From positions 1 through 35,405 of the forward strand of contig NZ_JACKSJ010000232.1 in the NCBI RefSeq assembly GCF_025821665.1: 35,405 nucleotides of DNA, in the 5' to 3' direction. Under the pieces are notes generated by a model. The model worked only from the letters and a program-made list of their open reading frames with translations, did not search any database and was not told the origin of the DNA. Origin of the DNA: [Mycobacterium] manitobense (GTDB lineage Bacteria; Actinomycetota; Actinomycetes; Mycobacteriales; Mycobacteriaceae). The translations under genes and the position numbers were made by a program. Shown one piece after another: positions 1-6,401 of the stretch (position 1 is the stretch's first letter; every line of letters begins with the position of its first letter).

Positions 1-649
1 GCGGCTGCTGTCCGCCCGCCTGGGCGGCGGCCGCCGCGCGCAGCTGTTCGGCCATCGGCTCGGGCAGCTGGATCGGCAGCGGGGTGCGCACCGGCAGCGG
101 TGTGTCGCCGCGACGGACCACGGTGTCGCGCAGAGCGGTGCGCGCCTCCTCGGCGAGCGCGTCCACCGACTCGGCGACCCCGTTCACGACGCAGCGGATC
201 ATCCAGCGGTAGCCGTCGACCCCGATGAACCGGACGACCCCGCCACCGGCCGTGCCGATCACCTCGCGGCCCCACGGACCGTCCTGGATGCGCACGTCGG
301 CGGAGTCCTTGCGCAGCGAATCGGCCAGCTCGCCGGCGACCTCACGCCACAGTCCCGTGGACTTCGGCGCGGCGTAGGCGGCGACGGTGAACCGGCCGTT
401 CGGCGTGACCACCCACACCGCGCTCGGCACGCCGCCCTCGTTGAGCTCCACCTGCACCTGGCCGGCGGCGGGCATCGGGATCAGCACCGACCCGAGGTCG
501 AGCCTGCCCTGTGCCGCGACGGCCGGATCGTCGAAGTCGTCGATGTCGAAGGGGCCCTCGAGGTCTGCCTCGGCGGCCTCGGCGGCCGCCGCGGCCTCCG
601 AGGTCTCCTGCCCGGTGTCGCCCGTGTTCTTACGTTTACCGAATGCCAT
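1..649 (-). CDS. DUF3710 domain protein, 3' end cut off by the window edge
   Basis: The reading frame starts with ATG at 649 and stays open for 216 codons to the window edge, so the C-terminus is missing. The product starts MAFGKRKNTGDTGQE, followed by an Ala/Glu/Asp-rich acidic stretch (about residues 15-45). A compact domain follows with the motifs VWVVTPNGRFTVAAYAAPKS and FIGVDGYRWMIRCVVNG. This matches the actinobacterial DUF3710 family (Rv2696c position in M. tuberculosis), whose function is unknown. No signal peptide or membrane segment is visible, so it is probably cytoplasmic. Its ATG overlaps the dut stop by one base (TGATG at 651-647), so it is probably co-transcribed and translationally coupled with dut. 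The family call rests on motif recall and the fixed dut neighbour. Confidence 0.85.
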   Translation of the reverse strand, partial: MAFGKRKNTGDTGQETSEAAAAAEAAEADLEGPFDIDDFDDPAVAAQGRLDLGSVLIPMPAAGQVQVELNEGGVPSAVWVVTPNGRFTVAAYAAPKSTGLWREVAGELADSLRKDSADVRIQDGPWGREVIGTAGGGVVRFIGVDGYRWMIRCVVNGVAESVDALAEEARTALRDTVVRRGDTPLPVRTPLPIQLPEPMAEQLRAAAAAQAGGQQP

Positions 650-1113
650 CACAAACTCGCATGTCCGCCGGAGGAACCGTGGCCGCCTTCGCCACGGGTG
701 GTGCCTGCCAGACCGGCCTCGTCGAACGACGCCACCTCGACCAGATCGGGTAACTCCACCCTCTGCACCAGCAGTTGGGCGATCCGGTCGCCGCGGCGCA
801 CGACGATGGGGGTCTGCAGGTCGGTGTTGATCAGTGCCACCTTGATCTCGCCGCGGTACCCGGCATCGACCGTGCCGGGACTGTTGACGATCGAAAGTCC
901 CACGCGCGCAGCAAGACCCGAGCGCGGATGCACCAGCCCGACCATCCCGTGCGGGATGGCGACGGCGACGCCGGTGGGTACGAGTGCGCGCTGGCCGGGG
1001 GCCAGTTCGACGTCCTGGGCGCTGAACAGGTCGACGCCGGCGTCGCCGTCATGGGCTCGGCTCGGCATCGGCAGGTCGGGGTCCAGGCGCACAACCGCCA
1101 GAGAGGTGGACAC
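649..1113 (-). CDS. dut: Deoxyuridine 5'-triphosphate nucleotidohydrolase (dUTPase)
   Basis: Hydrolyses dUTP to dUMP and pyrophosphate, keeping uracil out of DNA and supplying dUMP for thymidylate synthesis. The five trimeric-dUTPase motifs appear in order: AHDGDAGVDL, PRSGLA, NSPGTVDAGYRGEIKV, RGDRIAQLLV and the C-terminal P-loop-like arm GEGGHGSSGGH. The GTG at 1113 was chosen as start because it gives 154 aa, the length I recall for the M. tuberculosis enzyme. It also lies 8 nt after a TAATCT -10 element, fitting a leaderless message. In-frame codons reach back to 1161 but would overlap the divergent DUF3093 gene. It is followed by, and coupled to, the DUF3710 gene. All catalytic motifs look intact. 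Confidence 0.97.
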   Translation of the reverse strand: MSTSLAVVRLDPDLPMPSRAHDGDAGVDLFSAQDVELAPGQRALVPTGVAVAIPHGMVGLVHPRSGLAARVGLSIVNSPGTVDAGYRGEIKVALINTDLQTPIVVRRGDRIAQLLVQRVELPDLVEVASFDEAGLAGTTRGEGGHGSSGGHASL

Positions 1114-1121
1114 GACGTCAC

Positions 1122-1131
1122 AGATTACTCT
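1122..1131. promoter_or_regulatory. Overlapping divergent -10 elements for dut and the DUF3093 gene
   Basis: On the minus strand TAATCT (1127-1122) lies 8 nt before the dut GTG at 1113. On the plus strand TACTCT (1126-1131) lies 7 nt before the DUF3093 GTG at 1139. Both fit the mycobacterial TANNNT -10 consensus, with the transcription start falling on the start codon, so both mRNAs would be leaderless. The two hexamers share two bases (1126-1127), so polymerase could hardly open both at once. Neither gene has a Shine-Dalgarno sequence. Confidence 0.6.
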
Positions 1132-1138
1132 GGCCCGC

Positions 1139-1636
1139 GTGTCAGACACGCGCGCGACCACACAAACGGTGCGCTACCGCGAGCGGTTGTGGGTGCCGTG
1201 GTGGTGGTGGCTGCCCGGGCTCGGGCTCGGTGCGCTGATCGCGTACGAGGTGACCCTGGGCGTCCGAAGTCTGCCCGTCTGGCTGCCCTTCGCGGTGCTG
1301 CTGCCGGTCGCCGCCGCGGTGCTGGTGTGGTTCAGCAGGTCGGAGCTGCGGGTGGTGTCGCCCGGACCGGGTGCGACGTCCGAAGCCGGTCCCGAACTGT
1401 GGGTCAACGAGGCGCACCTGCCGGTCGGCGTCGTCGCCCGGTCCGCGGAGGTGCCGCGGTCGGCGAAGTCGGCGGCGCTCGGCCGCCAGCTCGACCCGGC
1501 GGCCTACGTCGTCCACCGGGCGTGGATCGGCCCGATGGTTCTGCTGGTGCTCGACGACCCGGACGACCCGACGCCGTACTGGTTGATCAGCACGCGCCAC
1601 CCGGATCGGGTGCTCGCCGCGCTGCGACAGGACTGA
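1139..1636 (+). CDS. DUF3093 membrane protein
   Basis: A 165-aa protein of the actinobacterial DUF3093 family (Rv2698 position); its function is unknown. After a short cytoplasmic N-terminus with the motif YRERLWVPWWWW come two hydrophobic segments (about residues 18-37 and 44-61). A soluble domain follows with ARSAEVPRSAKSAALGRQLDP and a conserved end, VLDDPDDPTPYWLISTRHPDRV. It is therefore probably anchored by an N-terminal hairpin in the cytoplasmic membrane. GTG 1139 was chosen as start because it sits 7 nt downstream of a TACTCT -10 element; GTG 1169 is a shorter alternative. It is divergent from dut with only 25 bp between start codons and convergent with the DUF4193 gene (7-bp gap). 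Confidence 0.85.
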   Translation: MSDTRATTQTVRYRERLWVPWWWWLPGLGLGALIAYEVTLGVRSLPVWLPFAVLLPVAAAVLVWFSRSELRVVSPGPGATSEAGPELWVNEAHLPVGVVARSAEVPRSAKSAALGRQLDPAAYVVHRAWIGPMVLLVLDDPDDPTPYWLISTRHPDRVLAALRQD

Positions 1637-1643
1637 GACGACG

Positions 1644-1946
1644 TCAGGCAGCGCAGTCGCTGCAGATCATCATGCCGTTCTTCTCGCTGGCCAGCCGGCT
1701 GCGGTGATGCACGAGGAAACAACTCGAACAGGTGAACTCGTCGGCCTGCTTCGGGATGACCCGAACCGAGAGTTCCTCACCGGACAGGTCGGCGCCGGGC
1801 AATTCGAACGACTCGGCCGATTCGGACTCGTCGACGTCGACGACGGCCGACTGGGCTTCGTTGCGCCGCGCCTTCAGCTCCTCGAGCGAATCTTCGGAGA
1901 CGTCGTCCGTCTCCGTGCGGCGTGGAGCGTCATAGTCGGTAGCCAT
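1644..1946 (-). CDS. DUF4193 protein, small acidic zinc-ribbon-like
   Basis: A 100-aa, highly conserved mycobacterial protein (Rv2699c position) of unknown function. The first 70 residues are acidic and probably extended (MATDYDAPRRTETDDVSE). The C-terminus carries two CXXC pairs, CSSC and CSDC, 23 residues apart, which look like a zinc ribbon, with basic residues between them. The ATG at 1946 was chosen because it gives the 100-aa family length and has GGAGGGGACGAGG just upstream; an in-frame ATG 21 nt further up is less likely. A nucleic-acid or RNA-polymerase-associated role is conceivable for an acidic protein with a zinc ribbon, but nothing here proves it. A CRP palindrome lies about 100 bp upstream. 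Confidence 0.9.
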   Translation of the reverse strand: MATDYDAPRRTETDDVSEDSLEELKARRNEAQSAVVDVDESESAESFELPGADLSGEELSVRVIPKQADEFTCSSCFLVHHRSRLASEKNGMMICSDCAA

Positions 1947-2043
1947 CGTCCTCGTCCCCTCCATCAATCCTTGCAGCAGTGCTTTGTACCAGCGTCGAAC
2001 GCATTCCCCAAACGATTCGTGCCCGCACTGCCACAGGTTCCAG

Positions 2044-2059
2044 TGTGATTTACATCACA
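2044..2059. promoter_or_regulatory. Perfect CRP (cAMP receptor protein) palindrome
   Basis: TGTGATTTACATCACA matches the mycobacterial CRP/Rv3676 consensus TGTGA-N6-TCACA at all ten defined positions. It sits between the divergent DUF4193 gene (start 1946) and cei (start 2125), centred about 73 bp before the predicted cei transcription start and about 105 bp before the DUF4193 start codon. The cei distance is compatible with class I activation. Confidence 0.75.
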
Positions 2060-2111
2060 ATGCTCCGTCGGGAGCCTCGGCGCCGCAAGCAACCTTCGCC
2101 CCACCAGGCCT

Positions 2112-2117
2112 TAGAGT
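2112..2117 (+). promoter_or_regulatory. -10 element of cei (leaderless type)
   Basis: TAGAGT is followed by 7 nt (GCTAGAC) and then the GTG start at 2125, so transcription should begin at the start codon. No Shine-Dalgarno sequence precedes this GTG. No convincing -35 hexamer is present at 16-19 bp. Confidence 0.6.
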
Positions 2118-2124
2118 GCTAGAC

Positions 2125-2781
2125 GTGGTTTCCCACATCACCGAGGGCACGGCCTTCGACAAGCACGGTCGGCCGTTCCGGCGCCGCAATTTCCTGCCCG
2201 CGATGATCACGCTGGCAGCGCTGGCAGTGGTGACGATGGTGGTGTGGTCGATCGCGCTGAACCAGTCCACCGACGTCGCCCAGGCGGCGGTGTGCAACCG
2301 GCCACCCGCCCCGGCGCCCGGTGAACCCACGCCGCCACCCCTGGGCACCCAGGTGTCGACCGCCGACATGACCGACGTGGCGCCGGCCAAGCTGGCCGAC
2401 ACCCGGATCCGCGTCCTCAACGCCAGCGGCCAGGGCGGGCAGGCCGCCGAGGTGGCCGGCGAGCTGCGCGACCTCGGCTTCGCCCAGCCCGAGGCCGCCA
2501 ACGACGCCGTCTACGCGAGCACCCGGCTGAACTGCCACGGCCAGATCCGGTTCGGGCCCTCCGGCCGGGCCGCCGCGGCGGCGGTGTGGCTGGTGGCGCC
2601 CTGTGCCGAGCTGTTCGAGGACGAGCGCCCGGACGCGGTGGTGGATCTGGCGATCGGCACCGAGTTCAGCGAGCTGAATGCCAGCGACAACATCGAGGCG
2701 GTGCTGGCCAGTCTGCGCCCTGACGCGACCGCGGCCGCCGATCCGACGCTGGTCGAGAAGATCCACAGCACCGGCTGCTGA
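2125..2781 (+). CDS. cei: Envelope integrity protein Cei (LytR_C domain)
   Basis: A 218-aa protein matching Rv2700, for which a role in cell-envelope integrity and virulence has been reported in M. tuberculosis. A conserved cytoplasmic N-terminus (HITEGTAFDKHGRPFRRRN) precedes one transmembrane helix at about residues 28-46. A Pro-rich linker (about 60-75) and an extracytoplasmic alpha/beta LytR_C-type domain (about 90-215) follow. The domain contains RIRVLNASGQGGQAAEV, typical of LytR_C modules that occur at the C-terminus of LCP ligases; the LCP catalytic domain itself is absent. GTG 2125 was chosen from the -10 spacing and the conserved N-terminal motif. It is convergent with suhB (9-bp gap). 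Confidence 0.85.
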   Translation: MVSHITEGTAFDKHGRPFRRRNFLPAMITLAALAVVTMVVWSIALNQSTDVAQAAVCNRPPAPAPGEPTPPPLGTQVSTADMTDVAPAKLADTRIRVLNASGQGGQAAEVAGELRDLGFAQPEAANDAVYASTRLNCHGQIRFGPSGRAAAAAVWLVAPCAELFEDERPDAVVDLAIGTEFSELNASDNIEAVLASLRPDATAAADPTLVEKIHSTGC

Positions 2782-2790
2782 CCGGCGGCC

Positions 2791-3642
2791 TCAGCCCAGC
2801 CCCGCCCGGCCCAGCACATCCACCAGCTCGTCGGCCACCCCGGGCGCGGCGGCGACGACCAGGCCGGCCCCGCCCACCCCGCCGTCGGGCGGTGGCAGCG
2901 CCAGCCGGGCGCCTGCCTCGGCGGCGATCAGCGCGCCCGCCGCCCAGTCCCACACGTTGACCCCGTCCTCGTAGTAGGCGTCGAGCCGGCCGTCGGCGAC
3001 CATGCACAGGTCCAGCGCGCACGAACCGATCCGCCGCATGTCACGCACCAGCGGCAGCACGCGGGTCAGGATCTCGGCCTGCTCCCGCCGCCGCTGCGGG
3101 GCATAGCCGAAGCCGGTGCCCAGCAGCGCCATGGCCAGCTCGTCGGCGTCACTGCACCGAAGGGGACGGGTCCCTGCGCCGTCGCGGACCTGCGCCCCGT
3201 GGCCACGCGCCGCGGAGTACACCGCACCGGCCGCCACGTCGGCGACGGCGCCCGCCACCGACTCGCCGTCGAGCTGGGCGGCGACCGACACCGCGTACGC
3301 CGGGATGCCGTAGACGAAGTTCACCGTGCCGTCGATGGGGTCGAGCACCCAGGTGATGCGTCCGGCACGGACCCCGGCGGCGCCGCCCTCCTCCTCGCCC
3401 AGCACGTGTTCACCGGGCCGCAGCACGGCCAGCCGCTCGCGCAGCAGCCGCTCGGTCTCGGTGTCGACGATCGTCACCGGGTCCGTGCGGCTGCTCTTCG
3501 AACGCACCGCACCGCCGTCCGACGGGCTTGCGGCCGCCCCGAACACCTCGGCCCGGCGCCGCCGGACGAATGCCGCGGCCTCGTCGGCCAACTGGTCGGC
3601 CACCGCGCGCAGCGTCCCGGGGTCACTGTCGATTTCGGTCAC
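2791..3642 (-). CDS. suhB: Inositol-1-monophosphatase family protein
   Basis: A 283-aa Mg2+-dependent phosphatase expected to release inositol from inositol 1-phosphate, which in mycobacteria feeds phosphatidylinositol, LAM and mycothiol synthesis. The family metal-site motifs are present: GEEEGG (about residue 93), DPIDGTVNF (about 108-116) and WDWAAG near residue 235. The GTG at 3642 was chosen because the product then starts just before the conserved helix (TEIDSDPGTLRAVADQLADEAA) and stays close to the 290 aa I recall for M. tuberculosis SuhB. It is divergent from ppgK (139 bp apart). Other IMPase paralogues (ImpA, CysQ, HisN) share these motifs, so the symbol rests mainly on position between cei and ppgK. 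Confidence 0.9.
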   Translation of the reverse strand: MTEIDSDPGTLRAVADQLADEAAAFVRRRRAEVFGAAASPSDGGAVRSKSSRTDPVTIVDTETERLLRERLAVLRPGEHVLGEEEGGAAGVRAGRITWVLDPIDGTVNFVYGIPAYAVSVAAQLDGESVAGAVADVAAGAVYSAARGHGAQVRDGAGTRPLRCSDADELAMALLGTGFGYAPQRRREQAEILTRVLPLVRDMRRIGSCALDLCMVADGRLDAYYEDGVNVWDWAAGALIAAEAGARLALPPPDGGVGGAGLVVAAAPGVADELVDVLGRAGLG

Positions 3643-3720
3643 AGCGCCATCGCACCACTTTCGGCGTGGAATGTCGCTGACCGGTTGCCCGACAGTCACG
3701 CGGGAGCATGGTCGAGCCGT

Positions 3721-3776
3721 TAGTGTGTGGGACGCGAGACGCTTGCCGGGTTCCCGCCGGCCGTGTGCTGAAGGAG
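3721..3776 (+). promoter_or_regulatory. ppgK -10 element and ribosome binding site
   Basis: TAGTGT at 3721-3726 fits the TANNNT -10 pattern and would give a leader of about 50 nt. AAGGAG at 3771-3776 is a strong Shine-Dalgarno 5 nt before the ATG at 3782. No clear -35 is present. Confidence 0.5.
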
Positions 3777-3781
3777 CGCCC

Positions 3782-4591
3782 ATGACCGCCACTGAGTCCC
3801 CCGTCGCCGACCCGGACGGCGGTGGCGATGCGCAGCGCCGGGGATTCGGGATCGACGTGGGCGGCAGCGGGGTCAAGGGCGGCGTGGTCGACCTCGACAC
3901 CGGAGCGCTGATCGGCGAACGCTTCAAGCTGGCCACCCCGCAACCCGCCACCCCCGACGCGGTGGCCAAGACCATCGCCGCCGTCGTCCGCGAGTTCGGC
4001 TGGACCGAGAACCTGGGCGTCACCTACCCGGGCGTGGTGACCGACGGCATCGTGCGGACCGCGGCCAACGTGGACAAGGCCTGGATCGGCACGAACGCCC
4101 GCGAGGCCATCGCGGCCGAACTCGGCGGTCAGTCGATCACGGTGCTCAACGACGCCGACGCGGCCGGGCTGGCCGAGGAGCGGTTCGGCGCGGGCCGCGA
4201 CAACACGGGGGTCATCGTCCTGCTGACCTTCGGCACCGGCATCGGGTCCGCGGTGATCCACAACGGCGCCCTGCTGCCGAACACCGAGTTCGGCCACCTC
4301 GAGGTGGGCGGCAAGGAGGCCGAGCACCGGGCCGCGTCCTCGGTCAAGGAACGCAAGGACTGGAGCTACGAGCGGTGGTCCCAGGAGGTCACCCGGGTGC
4401 TGATCGCGATCGAGAACGCGATCTGGCCCGACCTGTTCATCGCCGGCGGCGGCATCAGCCGCAAAGCTGACAAGTGGATCCCGCTGCTGAAGAACCGCAC
4501 CCCTGTGGTGGCGGCCACACTGCAGAACACCGCGGGGATCGTCGGCGCCGCGATGGCGGCGGCGGTCGACGTCACCACTACTGCCAAGTAA
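3782..4591 (+). CDS. ppgK: Polyphosphate/ATP glucokinase
   Basis: A 269-aa ROK-family kinase that phosphorylates glucose to glucose-6-phosphate using inorganic polyphosphate or ATP. Visible motifs are the phosphate-1 loop GIDVGGSGVKGGVVD (about residues 23-37), the sugar-site/catalytic NDADAAG (about 123), the phosphate-2 loop LTFGTGIGSA (about 147) and adenosine-side IAGGGISRKAD (about 222). The ROK zinc-binding cysteine cluster is absent, as in other PPGKs. The start is set by AAGGAG 5 nt upstream. It lies between suhB (divergent) and sigA (same strand, 206 bp downstream), as in M. tuberculosis Rv2702. Confidence 0.95.
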   Translation: MTATESPVADPDGGGDAQRRGFGIDVGGSGVKGGVVDLDTGALIGERFKLATPQPATPDAVAKTIAAVVREFGWTENLGVTYPGVVTDGIVRTAANVDKAWIGTNAREAIAAELGGQSITVLNDADAAGLAEERFGAGRDNTGVIVLLTFGTGIGSAVIHNGALLPNTEFGHLEVGGKEAEHRAASSVKERKDWSYERWSQEVTRVLIAIENAIWPDLFIAGGGISRKADKWIPLLKNRTPVVAATLQNTAGIVGAAMAAAVDVTTTAK

Positions 4592-4630
4592 CTTTTCGCC
4601 GGACACGCGCGGGCCTGCCGGATTTGCCGC

Positions 4631-4681
4631 TCGAGGCGGCGTTACCACACACTGTCGTTACAATGGTCGAGGCGGCCGCCT
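4631..4681 (+). promoter_or_regulatory. sigA promoter region with -10 TACAAT and flanking repeats
   Basis: TACAAT at 4659-4664 is a near-ideal housekeeping -10. A 10-bp direct repeat TCGAGGCGGC occurs at 4631-4640 and again at 4667-4676, 36 bp apart, bracketing this hexamer. The second copy runs into a perfect 12-bp palindrome AGGCGGCCGCCT (4670-4681) at about the transcription start. The leader to the GTG at 4798 would be about 125 nt. No good -35 sits at the standard distance. Confidence 0.45.
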
Positions 4682-4797
4682 ACCGAATAGCGGCGGGTAA
4701 TCCCCAGTAGCAGATACAACGCCGCATTCGACATAGCAGACGCTTTCGGTGGCGCACGCCTGCGCAGACCGGAGTACGCACGACCGAAAGGGTGTAC

Positions 4798-6294
4798 GTG
4801 GCAGCGACCAAGGCAAGCCCGGCAACCGACGAGCCGGTGAAGCGCACCGCCACCAAGACTCCCGCCAAGAGAGCCCCGGCGAAGACCGCCAACGGAGCGG
4901 CGCCCGCCAAGCGGGCCGCCGCCAAGGCCCCCGCCCGCGCGGCCAAGGCCGAGAACGGCGCGGCACCCAAGGCACGGGCCGGCGCCAAGCCGGCCAAGGC
5001 TCCCGCCAAGGGACCGGCCAAGACGCGCGCGAAGAAGTCGACCGCCCCCGAGGCCGGTGCCGGCGAGGAAAGCCTCGTCGAGGACACCGACCTGGAGACC
5101 ACCGACGACGTCGAGGAGCCCGGCGAGGACCTCGAGACCATCGACGAGCCCGAGATCGACCTCGACGACCTGGACACCGACGACGACGAACCCGTCGCGG
5201 GAGCCGACGCGGCGAAGGCCCCCGCGGTGGCCCCCAAGGTCGAGACGGCCGCGCCCGTCGAAGAGGAAGAGATCGCCGAGCCGTCCGAGAAGGACAAGGC
5301 CTCCGGCGACTTCGTCTGGGACGAAGAGGAATCCGAGGCGCTGCGGCAGGCCCGCAAGGACGCCGAACTCACCGCCTCGGCCGACTCCGTGCGTGCCTAC
5401 CTCAAGCAGATCGGCAAGGTCGCGCTGCTCAACGCGGAGGAGGAGGTCGAACTCGCCAAGCGCATCGAGGCCGGCCTGTTCGCCACGCAGAAGCTGACCG
5501 AGCTCGCCGACAAGGGCGAGAAGCTGCCCGTGCAGCAGCGCCGCGACATGCAGTGGATCTGCCGCGACGGCGACCGCGCCAAGAACCACCTGCTCGAGGC
5601 GAACCTGCGCCTGGTGGTCTCGCTGGCCAAGCGCTACACCGGCCGCGGGATGGCGTTCCTGGACCTCATCCAGGAGGGCAACCTCGGCCTCATCCGCGCG
5701 GTGGAGAAGTTCGACTACACCAAGGGTTACAAGTTCTCGACCTACGCGACGTGGTGGATCCGCCAGGCCATCACCAGGGCGATGGCCGACCAGGCGCGCA
5801 CCATCCGCATCCCGGTGCACATGGTCGAGGTCATCAACAAACTCGGCCGCATCCAGCGCGAGCTGCTTCAGGACCTGGGCCGCGAGCCCACGCCCGAGGA
5901 GCTGGCCAAGGAGATGGACATCACGCCGGAGAAGGTGCTGGAGATCCAGCAGTACGCGCGTGAGCCGATCTCGCTGGACCAGACCATCGGCGACGAGGGC
6001 GACTCGCAGCTCGGCGACTTCATCGAGGACTCCGAGGCCGTCGTGGCCGTCGACGCGGTGAGCTTCACCCTGCTGCAGGATCAGCTGCAGTCGGTGCTCG
6101 AGACGCTCTCCGAGCGCGAGGCGGGCGTCGTCCGGCTGCGCTTCGGACTCACCGACGGTCAGCCCCGCACCCTCGACGAGATCGGCCAGGTCTACGGCGT
6201 GACGCGCGAGCGCATCCGCCAGATCGAGAGCAAGACGATGTCGAAGTTGCGTCACCCCAGTCGCTCTCAGGTGTTGCGCGACTACCTCGACTGA
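4798..6294 (+). CDS. sigA: Primary RNA polymerase sigma factor SigA
   Basis: The essential housekeeping sigma-70 (group 1). The GTG at 4798 follows GAAAGG by 6 nt and matches the conserved N-terminus (AATKASPATDEPVK); a GTG 6 nt upstream is possible. The 498-aa product begins with a Lys/Ala/Pro-rich, histone-H1-like region (about 1-85) and an acidic segment (about 86-170). Regions 1.2-4.2 follow: ADSVRAYLKQIGKVALL (1.2), NLRLVVSLAKRYTGRGM (2.1-2.2), KGYKFSTYATWWIRQAI (2.3-2.4, -10 recognition), DLGREPTPEELA (3) and GVTRERIRQIESKTMSKLR (4.2, -35 recognition). The core is nearly identical to M. tuberculosis SigA. The N-terminal region varies in length among actinobacteria. Confidence 0.98.
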   Translation: MAATKASPATDEPVKRTATKTPAKRAPAKTANGAAPAKRAAAKAPARAAKAENGAAPKARAGAKPAKAPAKGPAKTRAKKSTAPEAGAGEESLVEDTDLETTDDVEEPGEDLETIDEPEIDLDDLDTDDDEPVAGADAAKAPAVAPKVETAAPVEEEEIAEPSEKDKASGDFVWDEEESEALRQARKDAELTASADSVRAYLKQIGKVALLNAEEEVELAKRIEAGLFATQKLTELADKGEKLPVQQRRDMQWICRDGDRAKNHLLEANLRLVVSLAKRYTGRGMAFLDLIQEGNLGLIRAVEKFDYTKGYKFSTYATWWIRQAITRAMADQARTIRIPVHMVEVINKLGRIQRELLQDLGREPTPEELAKEMDITPEKVLEIQQYAREPISLDQTIGDEGDSQLGDFIEDSEAVVAVDAVSFTLLQDQLQSVLETLSEREAGVVRLRFGLTDGQPRTLDEIGQVYGVTRERIRQIESKTMSKLRHPSRSQVLRDYLD

Positions 6295-6314
6295 TCACGG
6301 GTCATTGACCGCTC

Positions 6315-6367
6315 GTTGAGCGGCACGGTTCCGGCGTTGAGCCGTTGTTGAGGCCCGTGCGGATACT
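6315..6367 (+). promoter_or_regulatory. Three phased GTTGAG repeats plus -10: candidate SARP-type operator/promoter
   Basis: GTTGAG occurs at 6315-6320, 6336-6341 and 6347-6352. The first two are part of an identical octamer, CGTTGAGC (6314-6321 and 6335-6342). The steps are 21 and 11 bp, placing all three on one face of the helix. Exactly 8 bp after the last repeat (GTTGAGG, ending 6353) comes GATACT (6362-6367), a -10-like hexamer. SARP/BTAD activators are known to bind heptamer direct repeats with 11- or 22-bp periodicity whose last copy lies 8 bp from the -10. The gene served would be the LuxR-type regulator at 6402. CCGCTC-GTT-GAGCGG (6309-6323) could also form a short hairpin after sigA. 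Confidence 0.45.
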
Positions 6368-6399
6368 TCCTCCCATACGAACGACCGGGAGGAAGTCCG
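6360..6399 (+). promoter_or_regulatory. Hairpin that would sequester the Shine-Dalgarno of the LuxR-type gene
   Basis: CGGATACTTCCTCCC (6360-6374) pairs with GGGAGGAAGTCCG (6387-6399): 13 bp with a 2-nt bulge and a 12-nt loop. The right arm is the ribosome binding site (GGGAGGAAG, 6 nt before the ATG at 6402), so folding would hide it. If transcription starts at the predicted local promoter (about 6374), the left arm is not transcribed. The hairpin would then form only in read-through RNA from sigA. Confidence 0.5.
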
Positions 6400-6401
6400 C
6401 A

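Noticed and set aside
1648..1663. GCAGCG-CAGT-CGCTGC hairpin after the DUF3093 gene
   Set aside because: Only a 6-bp stem, located in the codons at the end of the conserved DUF4193 gene, with no U tract; it is probably coding sequence.
4642..6255. A 537-codon minus-strand frame opposite sigA
   Set aside because: Low-complexity Leu/Gly/Arg composition mirrors the sigA coding strand; there is no ribosome site or family motif.
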